64,000 bases of DNA from Adiantum capillus-veneris (lineage: Eukaryota > Streptophyta > Polypodiopsida > Polypodiales > Pteridaceae), in assembly GCA_014529385.2 (NCBI GenBank), contig CM043960.1, forward strand, positions 71,682,910-71,746,909, given 5' to 3'. The position numbers and the translations under genes are program-made. This document shows, piece by piece, positions 11,649-22,545 of the stretch (within the stretch, counting starts at the first letter, position 1; each line of letters opens with the position of its first letter). Under the pieces are notes generated by a model. That model saw only the letters and a program-made list of their open reading frames with translations. It did no database searches and had not been told where the DNA came from.

Positions 11649-11872
11649 ATAGTTACCCGGAACGCGGAACGGGAACGGCAACGGGATCCCCGCGGAACGG
11701 GGGAACGGCTAGGGGTCCAGAACGGGAACGTCGCAGAACGGGAGGTATAAAAAACACCCTAATAGTGCAATTTTTAGCTCCTTGTGTTTAAATACAAGGA
11801 GTATTAGAGTGCTTTGACTCTAATACTCACAAAAAACTTGTTTTGAAGACCATTCAACCTTGCTATGATTAG

Positions 11873-11909
<37 letters not shown>

Positions 11910-12349
11910 GATGAAGAGGGAGAGATTTGAGAGAGTGGGAGGGAGAGGAAGAGAGCTTGAAGGCTTGAAGCCTTGAGCCTTGAGAGAGTGAGTCTTGAGA
12001 GGGAGAGATCTTGAGAGTGAGAGGGAGAGAGCTTGAGCCTTGAGGATTAGCTTGTGAAGAGAAAGGGGGAGGGGGGTGCATTTTATGAGTCCTTGAGGCC
12101 TTGCACACTTTCAAAAGAAGCCCAAACATTTACATCAATTTTTTCAATTTTTGCCAAATTTGTTTGTAGCCGTTGGCCGTTCCAGGGGCATTCCGGAACG
12201 GTCCGAGGGCGTTCCGGAACGTTCCGGAACGGCCGTTCCGGTTTGCATTGGCCACCCGGAACGTCAGACATTCCGGGACGTTCCGGAACGTTCGGGAAGG
12301 GAACTGCCCCCCACGCCGGAACGGGGGCTAGGGGACGTTCCCCGGTAAC
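11649..12349. mobile_element. GGAACG-rich MITE-like element 1
   Basis: Ends read ATAGTTACCCGGAAC and, inverted, GTTCCCCGGTAAC. Inside each end GGAACG/CGTTCC is repeated many times. The core is shared with 35668-36049 (TATAAAAAACACCC and TTTTGAGTCCTTG tracts). An (AG)n run at about 11878-11907 lies inside. Open frames across it are products of the GGAACG repeats, not genes. No TSD is visible because about 0.8 kb of the host retrotransposon (equivalent of about 5938-6770 in alpha-1) is missing at the site. Confidence 0.75.
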
Positions 12350-12889
12350 CCACAGTAGCAAGTAATCTATTCGAGAATTACCGGATACCAGATCAATAGT
12401 TGACCTTCCGGCTAGTTGAGCAAACCAATTCATCTTAGAAAACAATGTTTCAGTTTGATCCTACTCTCATAAACACTCGAGAGTGGTAGTCGCGGTTAGA
12501 CATAACCATATCTTGTGCAAAAGAGCAAACAAGCACAATGCACTTTATGATTTCCTCAAAGATGTAACTTTGATTCAAAACCTGCCCTCTCACTTAAAGT
12601 TCGAGGGTCTTCTATTCAAGAACTCAGGAGTTAGATTGAATTCCCTTACTCCAAACTTTCTGTGTTCAATGGTTCTCGTCCCACTGCGGGGATTGTATTC
12701 TATGTACATCAAGGTGTACACTTTCAGCTTTTATTGCTGACTCCACCATCTGCTGCAAAGTATCTTGCAGATGGGTTTACAAAATTCGGGCAAAAGTCCT
12801 TCGTTAAATTTGTTCATCTTTCCTTCCTCAGAGAGGATCAAGAATGGACCTACCTTGGCAAGAGTGAACCACTACTTGCTTTGACTCAC

Positions 12890-13330
12890 TCGTGTTCCTA
12901 TTGGGCAAACCGATCCCAATCTTCTTGGATGCCTTCTTCAAAGCATAGAGAAAAAAATTTGTCAAAAAATTCAACCTTGAATTGAATCCAAGTCTTGTTG
13001 TAAGTTCCTTGCAGAGCTTTGGTATACCAATAAGTACTTGCAATCCCCTTGAGGTGTTTAATCACATGCCTCATCTTCGACGCTCTTTCAAAAATTGCCA
13101 TTTGCAAAGGAAACTTCAAACTTGTCGAATCAATGCGGTAACTTTCAGGGCATCTTCCCTTCCGTCAAAAGTATCAAAATTGATTGGAAGTGTTCCTAGG
13201 TCTAGAGACCTTCTTCATATCCTTCCCGGAATGACGGGATTTCATGGCTATAGTTCTGGATTGACGTTCATGGATATTTTCTGGATTCTGAAGAATCTCG
13301 AGCATTCCGCTCCTTGGATCCTCTAGGTTC
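12890..13330 (-). pseudogene. Gag-like remnant of alpha-2
   Basis: The - strand carries the same gag-like frame as alpha-1 (FERASKMRHVIKHLKG, then TWIQFK) between about 13119 and 12898, broken in the same way. It shows that this family already carried a damaged gag or depends on frameshifts. No pol genes are nearby. Confidence 0.65.
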
Positions 13331-13536
13331 TTGACCATCATGCTCTTGTCGCCTTCTCAGAGAATCCCAAGCCTTGTGTCGACTTCTTGCAGAGAGAGAA
13401 AAAAAAAATCCAACTCTGCGAGCTTTTCCTTGCAGGACTTAGGGTTCCGCCTGCTTACTTCTCTCTTGGCTTGTCATGGCTTCTTCCCGTATCTTCCCAG
13501 AGTCGTCCTCCTTTACAGAGAAAGAGAGGAGACCAT

Positions 13537-13548
13537 GCTCTGATACCA
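13537..13548 (-). other. Primer binding site of alpha-2
   Basis: GCTCTGATACCA on the + strand is the inverse of TGGTATCAGAGC and lies two bases from the LTR at 13550. Confidence 0.85.
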
Positions 13549-13549
13549 C

Positions 13550-15037
13550 TGTCACAAACGGGAGCGCATAGCAATATAAAATATACTCGAATAAATAAAA
13601 TTTATCACTTAATATTGAAGCCAGAGGATATAGAGAGAAATAGATAGAGAGAGAGAGAGAGAGATAAAGTGAGAAGATCGACACAGTACTGGGGACCAGA
13701 AGATGGGTTGGTCCCCGCCCTTAAAGAGTATTCTTTATTAGGGAGAATCTTTTTACAAGCACAAGAACCGGAGAAAACCCCTCTGTTCTAAATCTCTGAC
13801 TCGATGGTCGTTCCTTCCCGCAAGGGAAATCCGAGAGACAAGCTCTCAATCCTTTTTCCGTCTGTACTCGGAGTTGAGACTCCGCAGACAATTTCCGAAT
13901 TCCGTTTCCGGAATTCCCAAGCGTAGGCCGAAGCCTTCTCGCTTCTCCTTCACGATGAAGTACCTGCAAACACACACACAAACACACGACAACAATTCGT
14001 ATGGCGAATCCACAATAGGTACCTGTCGCTCTTGCGCGAGAAAAGCGACTTCCGTGCTTCGTAGTCTCGCGGTCTCTCGCGTCTTCTGGCGGCAGAGTCT
14101 TCTCTTGCTAGTGCTGGCCACCTCCCTTCAGTGAGGGCATGTGGTGCTTTTATAACTCCTTCACCACAGCACGAATAGCTGCTCGCGGAGAGATCGCGGC
14201 CGTTTTTTTTTTTTTTTTTTTTCTACCCGAAATAGGGAGAGAGAATTCGCTAGGGCTGGTTTTGTTGCTTTATTTTCTAAGTGGCTGCCCACTTATTAAG
14301 TGGACGGCCGGCATATTTTTAAAATTGGTATGAACCTGCCCAAAAACTCAATAAAACCTTATAAGTTTAAAACAATGCTTTCACAGCACTTCCCAGGCGT
14401 CCCTGGATGCAACCACATGCACGAATGCAATGCAAACATAGATTCCTCGCGGGAAAGCGTTGGCTCTTCCCGGAAAACTCGTTAAAATATTCCACTTTTT
14501 AAGAAAAGCTTCTCAGATCCCATCTTTATTCTTGTGCTTGCGTCTTTACGCCTATTCCTCTTTCCAGTTCGGATTTCCTCTCGACTATAGATATCCCCTT
14601 TCCGATGCACCTGTCACCCACCTTGTGACGCATCAGGAATACCCATCACCTAGTCCTTCCTACCGAACTTACGGTACAATCCCCTTCACGATGCTCTATG
14701 TCACCCATCCTATGACGCATCAGAGATGTCCATTCCGGATGGTCGGATACTTCTTCCCGATGCTCCATATCACCCGTCCGATGTGACGCATCAGAAGTAC
14801 CCGTTCTTGGTGGCCTTACAGATATTCCCGTTCACAGTGCTCCCGTCATTACTCTGAATGACGCACCACGAATACTCTGTACTAGGATGTCTCCAGTGAG
14901 AAAAACCCTCTCACTTAAAATTCCAATAATTCATTTAGAATTAGTTTCTTGGTGTTCCAAGCGAGAAAACCCTCACTTATAAATCCAATAATTCATTTAG
15001 AATTATTTTTCTGTCAGATAAAGCCAATTTAGCAACA
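13550..15037 (-). repeat. 5' LTR of alpha-2
   Basis: A 1488-bp LTR with the TATA box, AATAAA and TGACG palindromes in inverse order. Near 14940-15005 a duplicated TTCATTTAGAATTA segment makes the U3 tip longer than in alpha-1. Confidence 0.88.
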
Positions 15038-16291
15038 TGGACCAAAGAATGTGAATGTGACTGCAATTGTCACAGATAATGCATCCAATTACAAGACTGC
15101 AAGAAGGGCTATCCGAGTTAAGTACCCAGAAATTACTTGGGTGCCATGTGCCGCGCATACTCTTAATTTGCTATTAAAAGACATTGGAAAAACGGCCGTC
15201 ATAAAACAAACGTTGCTGGATGCTAATCATGTGGTGAAATTTATTAGAGAGCATCAATTTTTGTATGCTCTTTTTCGATTAAAATCACCCAACAAAACTT
15301 AGCAGATATTTTGTGCGACAAGGTTTGCAACTGCATATTATGTTCTTGCCACCTTGCAAGAAGTGAAGCCTGCATTTATTGAAACACTAGCTGATAGATG
15401 CTGGGATGCATGGCTCAACAAGTATCCTAGCTATCAAGAGGCAGCTACAAGGTGTGTACAACTTGTGAACTCACAAGTTTTTTGGCACAATGTAGAGAGA
15501 ACTGTCATCCTGGCCAAACCATTTGTAGATCTTTTACAAATAGTCGACAAAGACTCTTTTGTCTTTGGTCGAGTCTATTGGTATATGTCAGAGGCATTGC
15601 ACAAAGTAAGAGAGCATGTTGGCTTTGATGCAAAGGACAAAGCTTCCATAATCACAGCTGCCAATAAGCGATGGGTGCAATTGCATACGCCATTGCATGG
15701 TGCTACATTTGTATTAGATCCTAAATTTCAAATGCACCAACAATCGGTCAATAAAGAAGTCATGAGTGACTTCCAAACAGTGTGCTCACAACTATTAGGA
15801 CAAGAGGATGGGAAGACTGCTTTCATCAGCGAGTTGATTATGCTAATAGAACTGGCATGTTCCAGGATCCATGGCATATAGATGCCATAGCACACACAAG
15901 TGCGCCTCTATGGTGGAAGAAGTATGGTGGGGAGAAAGTGGAGCTGCAACACATTGCTGTTAGGGTTCTATCTATTGCAGCATCAAGTGGAAGCTGTGAG
16001 AGGAACTGATCGGCTTTTGACTTTATGCATACTAAGAAATGAAACCTGCTTCATCCTCAACGTGCTGCTGATTTGGTTTATGTTTTCTACAACATGAGAC
16101 TTATTCATAAGCCGGTGAACATTGCGACAAGAGCAGTACAAAAGCACTATGGTGTTTTTCAAACCCATGAAGCTATAGCTGCGGAAGTAGACGATGACGA
16201 TGATACGGAACGGGAGATAGCTTCAAAATGCTCTGATATGGATGAAATAGATGATATGATTGATGTGTTTGATGGAGATGAAGATGTATGA
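15038..16291 (+). pseudogene. hAT transposase piece 3: catalytic core and hAT_C dimerisation domain
   Basis: The frame starts with TAIVTDNASNYKTA (second catalytic Asp in TDNA, family knowledge), CAAHTLNLLLKDI and then a central helical region. It ends with the hAT_C signature PLWWKKYGG, IAVRVLSIAASSGSCERN, FDFMHTK-RNRL and DLVYVFYNMRL. An acidic tail (DDDDTE...DEDV) ends at TGA 16289-16291. Stops at 15300-15302 and about 15880, the stop replacing Trp in ERN-W-S at about 16007, and frame changes at about 15880 and 16010-16080 disable it. Homology runs directly on from piece 2, so pieces 1-3 are one gene opened by two later retrotransposons. Confidence 0.92.
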
Positions 16292-16366
16292 CTTAAGGTC
16301 TATAAGTTTTGCTCACTGTGAGTATGTGAAAATTATGGCACAGCCATTTTACACTACAACATGTTC

Positions 16367-16368
<2 letters not shown>

Positions 16369-16403
<35 letters not shown>
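16369..16403. repeat. (CT)n microsatellite
   Basis: A run of CT dinucleotides lies between the convergent ends of the hAT transposase and the kinase-like gene. Confidence 0.95.
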
Positions 16404-16408
<5 letters not shown>

Positions 16409-16568
16409 ACTTTTGCAATAAGAGTCATAATTATAGTTAGATACAATACAATACAATTTGTTTGATCAAGAATACAAAAATGGCCAGCTGAGGGGATAAA
16501 TAATGAGCTGTGATTACAAAAACTGTAGCCCTTTGCCAAAATAGATAGGGGTAAAGTGAGCGAAGTGC

Positions 16569-17400
16569 TCAACCCAAAGATTGAGTCTGATCATTGAGTA
16601 GTTCGTCTATGTCAAACTCAGCACTTTCACGCGTAGGAGATGGGCCTGGAGGTCCTTGGTGCGAAGGACCAGCCTGATTTGGCAATGGTCCGTAGAGTGT
16701 TTCATATTGTTGCAGCTTGGCTTGGGCCTCTGATAGCTCTATCTCAAGCTCAAGGATTCTACCGCGCAAAATATCAGGTGTCTCTCCTTGGCTTGCAAGA
16801 TCTTTCCCTTGGCTTGCCAATGCAACGAGTGTCTCTGATTCTTTGGGAAGCAGAACTATGGGCCGTTTGCATGGAGGCATTGGATTATTGGCGTGACTTG
16901 CAGCCACTTTCTTTGCAATCCGACCATGCCCAACGCCAGAGTTCTTGGGGCGGTCTGACCAATCCACGCGTCTTCCAAGGACATCGTGAACATAGCATTG
17001 CTGTATAAAGTAGTGCCATTTGGTTGTTGTTTGGCATAACTCTCTCTCGACATATGAATCTTCGTAGCAACACTCGTGCGAGTCCTTTGTGCTACAAATT
17101 TGATAGCTTTACAGGAGCTGATTCCTTTGCATTGCCGCTGATTCGAAATAAATGTTGGCACACAAAGTGGCTTGGACACAGCTTCCTGCACTCCTTAAGG
17201 CTGAGAGGCTCTCCTTGCAACCCAGACTCATCCTCTTCAATCCGTGCAATAGCTTCGAGATCTTTCTCCTGGCCATAACGCTCTCTCTCTTCTTTGTGGA
17301 TGGCTTGTGCTTCAGCGTGGTTAAGTTCTTCTTCCATATATGTCAATCAAGCGAACATGTCATCATGAGAGAGATTTGTCGTAAAGTTAACAGGTATCAC
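16569..17400 (-). pseudogene. C-terminal extension of kinase-like gene 1 (unrecognised)
   Basis: Downstream of the kinase domain on the - strand, frames continue with an acidic, Glu-rich coiled-coil-like stretch (EEELNHAEAQAIHKEE...) and a segment around MSRESYAKQQPNGTTLYS. These are followed by a helical segment (ELEIELSEAQAKLQQYE) and a Pro/Ser/Gly tail ending FDIDELLNDQTQSLG at about 16569. Frame changes near 17090 and 16900 separate them. I recognise no named domain. Orientation and spacing suggest it is the tail of the kinase protein, but it could be a separate gene. Confidence 0.45.
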
Positions 17401-17570
17401 TTTCAAATCTTCAAAGAAATAGACATGATAACTTAATCTTGCAGCAATAAAGAGGCATAATATTTATCACCATGTCGTTGAAAAGAGACAAGATAACTTG
17501 ATCAATTATATAATTTACAAGCGCAACTAAAGAGGATAATAAATAATTCATCACTTCAATCACCAGTTGG

Positions 17571-18969
17571 TCATAGACCAGAAATCATTGCAATGTCATA
17601 GCCCACTCTATGGGCACTGTTTAGACATAGGGAAAGATCAAAAGCGTTAGGTCGGGCTAAGGGATTGTTTCGCTCGCCACTCTCAAGGTGGGTAAGTACA
17701 TTGCCTAAAAAATCCCTTTTGTTTTGCTCTTGTAGTACTTCCATGCACTTCAAGAGTCATTTACAAGTATGACACATGAAGTAGATATCCATGGCTTTAT
17801 TCCAAGGAGGGCGATTAGTAGATATGCATTCTGGGGCAGCCCATGGAAAATCTCTCTCGTTCTGTTTTCTAGTTTCTATTTGCAAGTTGCGGAGAGGAGG
17901 AAAGCATGCCGTTGTTCTGGTCTTTGTACATGACCCCCAATCCACAATGCCTGCATAGACCTCCTTCTGTCCAAACAAAAGCATCATGTTGCGGGAGTGA
18001 AGATCATTGTGGAGATAGTCGTGCGCATGTAGATACTTCAGGGTCTAAAGAAGAGCGTTTATTACCTGCAAAATGTTATTTTGGAATAACTCTATTGTTC
18101 CTTCTGTGGTTACATAATCGCGAATGGCAGGTTGACTGCCATCTGAAGTGCACTCTCTTATCCACTGCTCTATATGGCTGCCATTCCAAAAACGTGAAAT
18201 GAGCATTGGACGCTGTATGTGGCGGACCATGGCAAGTGGATAAATAATGCCGCGATGAGCGATGTCCAAAGCTGTGGCTTCGTCCTTAACGTGTTGATCC
18301 ATTGTGGGTCCATGCAAGTGGACTTTGAAGATTTTCGACGCATACAGTGGCTCTTTAAATGCAGGGTGTGTGACACCTACACGCTTCACGTTTTCTCACC
18401 TCCCTTCTTCCAGCTGCGGAGCCTGTATGTTGAAGATTGCACTTTCTGGCAAGAGACGTAATACAGGGGGGAGCTGAGACTGATCAAGAGCGAGAGTGGC
18501 ACTAGCAGGAGACTCTATTCTAGCCGTAGTCACTGGCTCTGCATTAGCATCGGAAGAGATGACTTCCACTCTCGTGTGCTTTGTTGCTCTTTCCAACTTT
18601 CCCTTGCTCTTGAACTCAGTATACAACTGTTGCACAAGTTGTATGCGAATAGCTACGCCGGCAAAGTAATGATTTCAGGATTTTTTAGATCCTGAAAAAT
18701 CTTCGCAATCTGTACAATAGACTGCTTGACCATGTTCGATAATGAACCTGAAGTCATTAGAGATATGTCAAAAGCAACGGGCGTAAATGCGTATTGAAGC
18801 TGCTCAAAGATAGACTTTGTTAAGGCCTCTGTGAACTAGTAATACTGTTCCGGAGCAAAGAGGTTTAGGCAAGGACGAAGCTCAGGCACTGAGCTGTGAT
18901 GGAAATGACGTATTATCACTTCGAAGACGAATTTTCATTGATGTTTCGCCAGCTTAATATCCGCCATAA
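17571..18969 (-). pseudogene. Kinase-like gene 1 (protein kinase fold), inside the hAT-like element
   Basis: Read from 18969 down, a poorly conserved N-terminal region leads to a kinase-like domain. ASKIFKV holds the likely ATP-binding Lys and KDEATAL a helix-C Glu, and ISRFWNG is hinge-like. The catalytic loop HNDLHSRN (17989-18012) has the D and N of the HRDxxxxN pattern. VDWG (about 17934-17948) stands in for DFG, then come WAAPE (about 17830-17841), KAMDIY (subdomain IX) and ARPNAFDLS (subdomain XI). Every hallmark position can be matched, so the ancestral protein was probably an active kinase. HND for HRD and DWG for DFG are atypical. Several stops and frameshifts (for example at about 18045 and 17757) break this copy. 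It faces the transposase gene 3' to 3' within the same 33-kb insertion. Confidence 0.75.
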
Positions 18970-19211
18970 CTGCAAGATATAATTTTATAACATAAATGTT
19001 GTCAAAGAAGAGGGCAAACTATCAAATTCGTGTCATGTTTGTTAATCCAAATTCCATACACAATTTGACTTAATTCATAGCAAACGACGATATATTATGA
19101 TTGCAATACATACATTATACAATGGAGAGGAGAATACACAAAGAGAGAGATGGAGAGAGGTGAACAGGCCAAGAGTGTGAGGTATGTTCATCACAAGAAC
19201 TGGACCCTGTT
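18970..19211. other. Unassigned stretch upstream of kinase-like gene 1
   Basis: AT-rich, with no domain visible. It would be 5' leader of the - strand kinase gene, continuing at 32773 once the nested LTR insertions are removed. Confidence 0.4.
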
Positions 19212-19392
19212 TGTAAGGTGGAGCGGAAGTGAATGTTGAACTTTGCTCAAGATGAGTGCTCCGAACTGTGCTCAAGGGTTCCTTTTACTTACGGAACGGA
19301 GAGCCTTTCATTCCTTTAGTAGAGAGTGCAATGGACACAAACAAGTGGATGAACACTGTGAATGAAGGTGTTGAGACTGAGAGATAGAGAGA

Positions 19393-20748
19393 TGTAAGGT
19401 GCAACGGAATGAATGTTTGAACTTTGCTCAAGATGAGTGCTCCGAACTGTGCTCAAGGTTCCTTTTGTTCTTATGGAAGGGAGAGCCTTCCGTTCTTAAT
19501 GAGAGAGTGCTATGATCACAACAAAGTGAGTGGACACTGTGCGTGCAAGTGTATGAGACTGAGAGATAGAGAGAGAAGAGAAATGCGACAACAGAGACGT
19601 TGTAAAACCCTCCTCCGAAGGCCCCACTCTTGAGAGTGGTCTACTATTGATTGCACAAACTGGTACAAACTGAATGCATGTGACTGATGCAAGTATAGGC
19701 TAGATCGATGACGACGACGGGGATGGCAAGACCGATCTAAGGGCTGAAATCTGCTACTCTTTATCTACTGTCCAAAAACGTTAATGGCTGAAATCTGCTG
19801 CAAATCAAAACGCTGAATTTGGGGCTGATTTCTGCTGCTGAAAAACGCTGTTTTGCTGGTCCTTATGGCTGAAAATGTCTGTGCTTATCTGCTGAAAACT
19901 GATGGTCTTTAGGCTGAGAATCGCCATGGGATGGTAGGGCGATATGGGCTCCAAAAACGCTAGGCTGCCAATCTAGAAAACGCTAGCACTTGAGGACTTC
20001 TAGCGATGCTCGTTGGGATCAAAAACGCTAGGACTGTGGGGTCTCCGGCGATGAAGCTTGCTCATGGGAAAACGCCAAGGCTGAGGATCTGCTTGAGGGA
20101 AATCCCCCCAAGGGGTTCTTGCTTGAGAAGTTGCATGTTGAGCAGTGGAGCTCCTGCTCCCTCTTCTGCTAGAAAGTGCTAGCTCTAGTTTGCTTATATA
20201 CAAACTTAGCAAAATTGCCCTACCTACTTTCGAACAAAAGTCACTTAAAAATAATAGGTGAAAAATGTCAAAAATGGGTAAAATAGACTAAATGTACTGG
20301 AAAATTCCCCTAAAGGATTCTAATGGATTCTGATGCTGCTTGAGGGAAATCGCCCCCAAGGGGTTCTTGCTTGAGAAGTTGCCTGTTGAGCAGTGGAGCT
20401 CCTGCTGCCTCTTCTACCAGAAAGTGCTAGCTCTAGTTTGCTTATATACAAACTTAGCAACCCTACCTACTTTCCAACAAAAGTCACTTGAAAATAATAG
20501 GTGAAAAATGTCAAAAATAGGTAAAATAGGCTAAATGCACTGGAAAATTCCCCTGATGGATTCTGATGGGAATGCTTATGATCATGCTGTGTGCAACCGG
20601 AGGATATGCATCTACTCTAAGTGTCTGGACATGCACGGTCTGCGAACAGACTCACAAAGGTACTAGATCACTTCCTATTCTAAACTGACTTGACTGAACT
20701 GACTGTAGCTTGTCCACGGACACACAGGGTTGGATGTGTCACGCGACA
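19393..20748 (-). repeat. 3' LTR of beta-A
   Basis: A 1356-bp LTR. It contains many AAAACGCTAG-like boxes within GGCTGAAATCTGCTG repeats and an internal near-duplication (about 20100-20230 versus 20335-20475) that makes it longer than its partner. Confidence 0.88.
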
Positions 20749-20973
20749 TCCCCTCCTTTTCAAAGTGAGGTACTGGTACCGAATTGTATGGCATCGAGGG
20801 AGATCGCCAACAGGGTCTGGAATCCTAGAAAGGACTCTTCGTCGGCCACTCTGAGGTGTGGGTTGTGCGATACTTGAACTTCATAAAGGTCTGCAACGCT
20901 TGCTTCTTTGGGCCACGCCGAAATTGACACAAAGTCTTCTGTGGCTCCTTCAATGCTTCAACTTCGTCGCGAG

Positions 20974-21246
20974 TCATGCTTCTTTCTTCTTTTTAAGAAT
21001 CTCCATGACTGAAAATTCCTGAAACCATTTCCAACACAAAAACATGAACATACCCATTCCATGTAAAGTGAGTGGAAAAAATCTTGTCTTCCTCAAAGAC
21101 TGTGCATGCAATGTAGATGAACACAGAGACGGAGTGCTAACCCGTTCACCACACACATGCAAACAATGAGATCGAATCTTTCTCTTATGATCTAAAGCAA
21201 TCAACTGTGGCAATTCACAACGGAAATGCCCATGCTTGGTGCTCAT
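20974..21246 (-). CDS. Downstream frame of beta-A (unrecognised)
   Basis: A 90-residue frame (STKHGHFRCELPQLIALDHK..., LHGMGMFMFLCWKW) directly follows the 315-residue ORF. It is clearly homologous to the + strand frame at about 46800-47060 in beta-B. No named domain is recognised. It may be part of the same polyprotein behind a stop. Its conservation between two beta copies argues that it was coding in the family. Confidence 0.45.
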   Translation of the reverse strand: MSTKHGHFRCELPQLIALDHKRKIRSHCLHVCGERVSTPSLCSSTLHAQSLRKTRFFPLTLHGMGMFMFLCWKWFQEFSVMEILKKKKEA

Positions 21247-21252
21247 ACTTTC

Positions 21253-22200
21253 TTATGCTCTTTCTACAACTGTGTCATGCCAAGGAAGAGACGTGGAATG
21301 TGACATCCTTGAATGCATACTTTTCAGCTTGTCATGAGAAATCCGCATACATCCGTGCTCATCCATGAGGGAAACGTGCTCAACGTACAATATGTCATGC
21401 CTTTGGAAAGGGATCACATAAAGACGCTGACTAAAATACAGGAAACGATCACGAATGAAACTCTCGAACAATGCGTGCGTATGAATCATGCGAACACATA
21501 ATACTTCCTGTAAGGGTTCTTTGGACCTAGGCTCGAGAGCCAAGATCGATCCTTCATGATTGATCGAATCTGCAACGAGGTTAGCTTCCCTAGAAAAAGC
21601 ATCAACTAACACATCATCCTTGTGAACAATCACGTCTTCTTCATGCTTGTGAGAAATCACATCTTGATCATGCAAATCATCATGCTTGTCAGTGTCATCC
21701 AAATCATCATGCTCATCATTATCATTCAATTCATCATGCTTCTCATAATCATGCAAATCCTGTGTGTCATGCTTGGGAGAAGAAGAGACTAAGAGAGTCT
21801 CCTTTTCCTGATCTTGTGCGAACTGCGCCTGCACAATAGAAAGGAGTCGCAAGAACTCTTTCATGTGTTGATCGCTCTTCTCTTGTCGTGCTTTGGTCTC
21901 GCGGTCATATTCTGCTTGTCTTGCTTTGTTCTCGCGATGTATGGCTGCCACTCTTTCTGTGTATTGACGCTCTATGGCTGCGATCTTTTCTTCGTGTTCA
22001 CGCTCTATTTCTGCTTTTCGATCCAACTTCTTATCCATAAACAACTGTGGCAACTCCTTCATAGGAGTGAGTGAAATCCTTGACGTAGATGGGGAAGGGT
22101 GAGGGTCGGAAAAACCTTTTAGTGGGGAAAATTTTTCTTCGCCTCTCTCATGCTCATCACCTCCAAGCGAAGTATCCATTCCGCTTCGAGTGATGACCAT
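21253..22200 (-). CDS. Gag-derived coiled-coil/acidic protein of beta-A
   Basis: An intact 315-residue frame. Residues 1-60 (MVITRSGMD...) match the N-terminus of gag in beta-B. Residues about 60-130 form an Arg/Glu/Lys-rich coiled coil (EREHEEKIAAIERQYTERV). Residues about 140-200 are an acidic His-Asp run with repeated KHDDL/HDDL units. The C-terminal third resembles the frame after the protease in beta-B. The central gag core, CCHC knuckle and aspartic protease of beta-B are absent although the frame stays open, so this looks like an in-frame deletion derivative. A structural or RNA-packaging role is plausible but unproven. Confidence 0.6.
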   Translation of the reverse strand: MVITRSGMDTSLGGDEHERGEEKFSPLKGFSDPHPSPSTSRISLTPMKELPQLFMDKKLDRKAEIEREHEEKIAAIERQYTERVAAIHRENKARQAEYDRETKARQEKSDQHMKEFLRLLSIVQAQFAQDQEKETLLVSSSPKHDTQDLHDYEKHDELNDNDEHDDLDDTDKHDDLHDQDVISHKHEEDVIVHKDDVLVDAFSREANLVADSINHEGSILALEPRSKEPLQEVLCVRMIHTHALFESFIRDRFLYFSQRLYVIPFQRHDILYVEHVSLMDEHGCMRISHDKLKSMHSRMSHSTSLPWHDTVVERA

Positions 22201-22545
22201 CCTAAAGTCGTGGGTTCTTGTGGTCTTGGGTTCTTAAGTTCACCAGGAACTTGGATTCTTGGGGGTCTTGGGTTCTTGGGTTCTTGGGTTCTTGAGGGTC
22301 TTGAGGTTTTCTTTCGCTTGCAATCTGTGTTCGAGAAGGATCTTCTCTTCACTTGAGTTCTGCTCTTTTCCGCGGGCGCACCCCTTAGCGGCCTTGCGCT
22401 CACACCAAGGTTTCTTTTTCCCACCTCACGTCGATTGGCCGGCCGCTAAGTGCACGGTCCGCTCTCAGTGAGTGAAAAGAGGCACAAGGGGAGGCTAGAC
22501 AAGCCCTTCTTTCTTGGGATTCCTGTCACTCTTTAAAAACACGAT

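Larger units (their letters stand above)
10111..15037 (-). mobile_element. LTR retrotransposon alpha-2 (- strand)
   Basis: The same family as alpha-1 in opposite orientation, starting TGTCACAAACGGG and ending TTTAGCAACA. It is flanked by a perfect 5-bp TSD, TGGAC (10106-10110 and 15038-15042). The 5' LTR is at 13550-15037 and the primer site at 13537-13548. The left LTR is truncated at about 11280, and the neighbouring interior is missing relative to alpha-1 (equivalent of about 7107-8081). A MITE-like element at 11649-12349 replaces another interior segment. Only a decayed gag-like remnant is coding. The element splits the DUF659 part from the catalytic C-terminal half of the hAT transposase. 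Confidence 0.9.

Noticed and set aside
12054-12445. Pro/Arg/Gly-rich frames on both strands
   Set aside because: They are products of the GGAACG repeats of the MITE.
20000-20212. Frames repeated at 31198-31383, 42622-42888 and 47610-47933
   Set aside because: All are beta LTR sequence. The recurring MLSLYISK start is an LTR copy effect.
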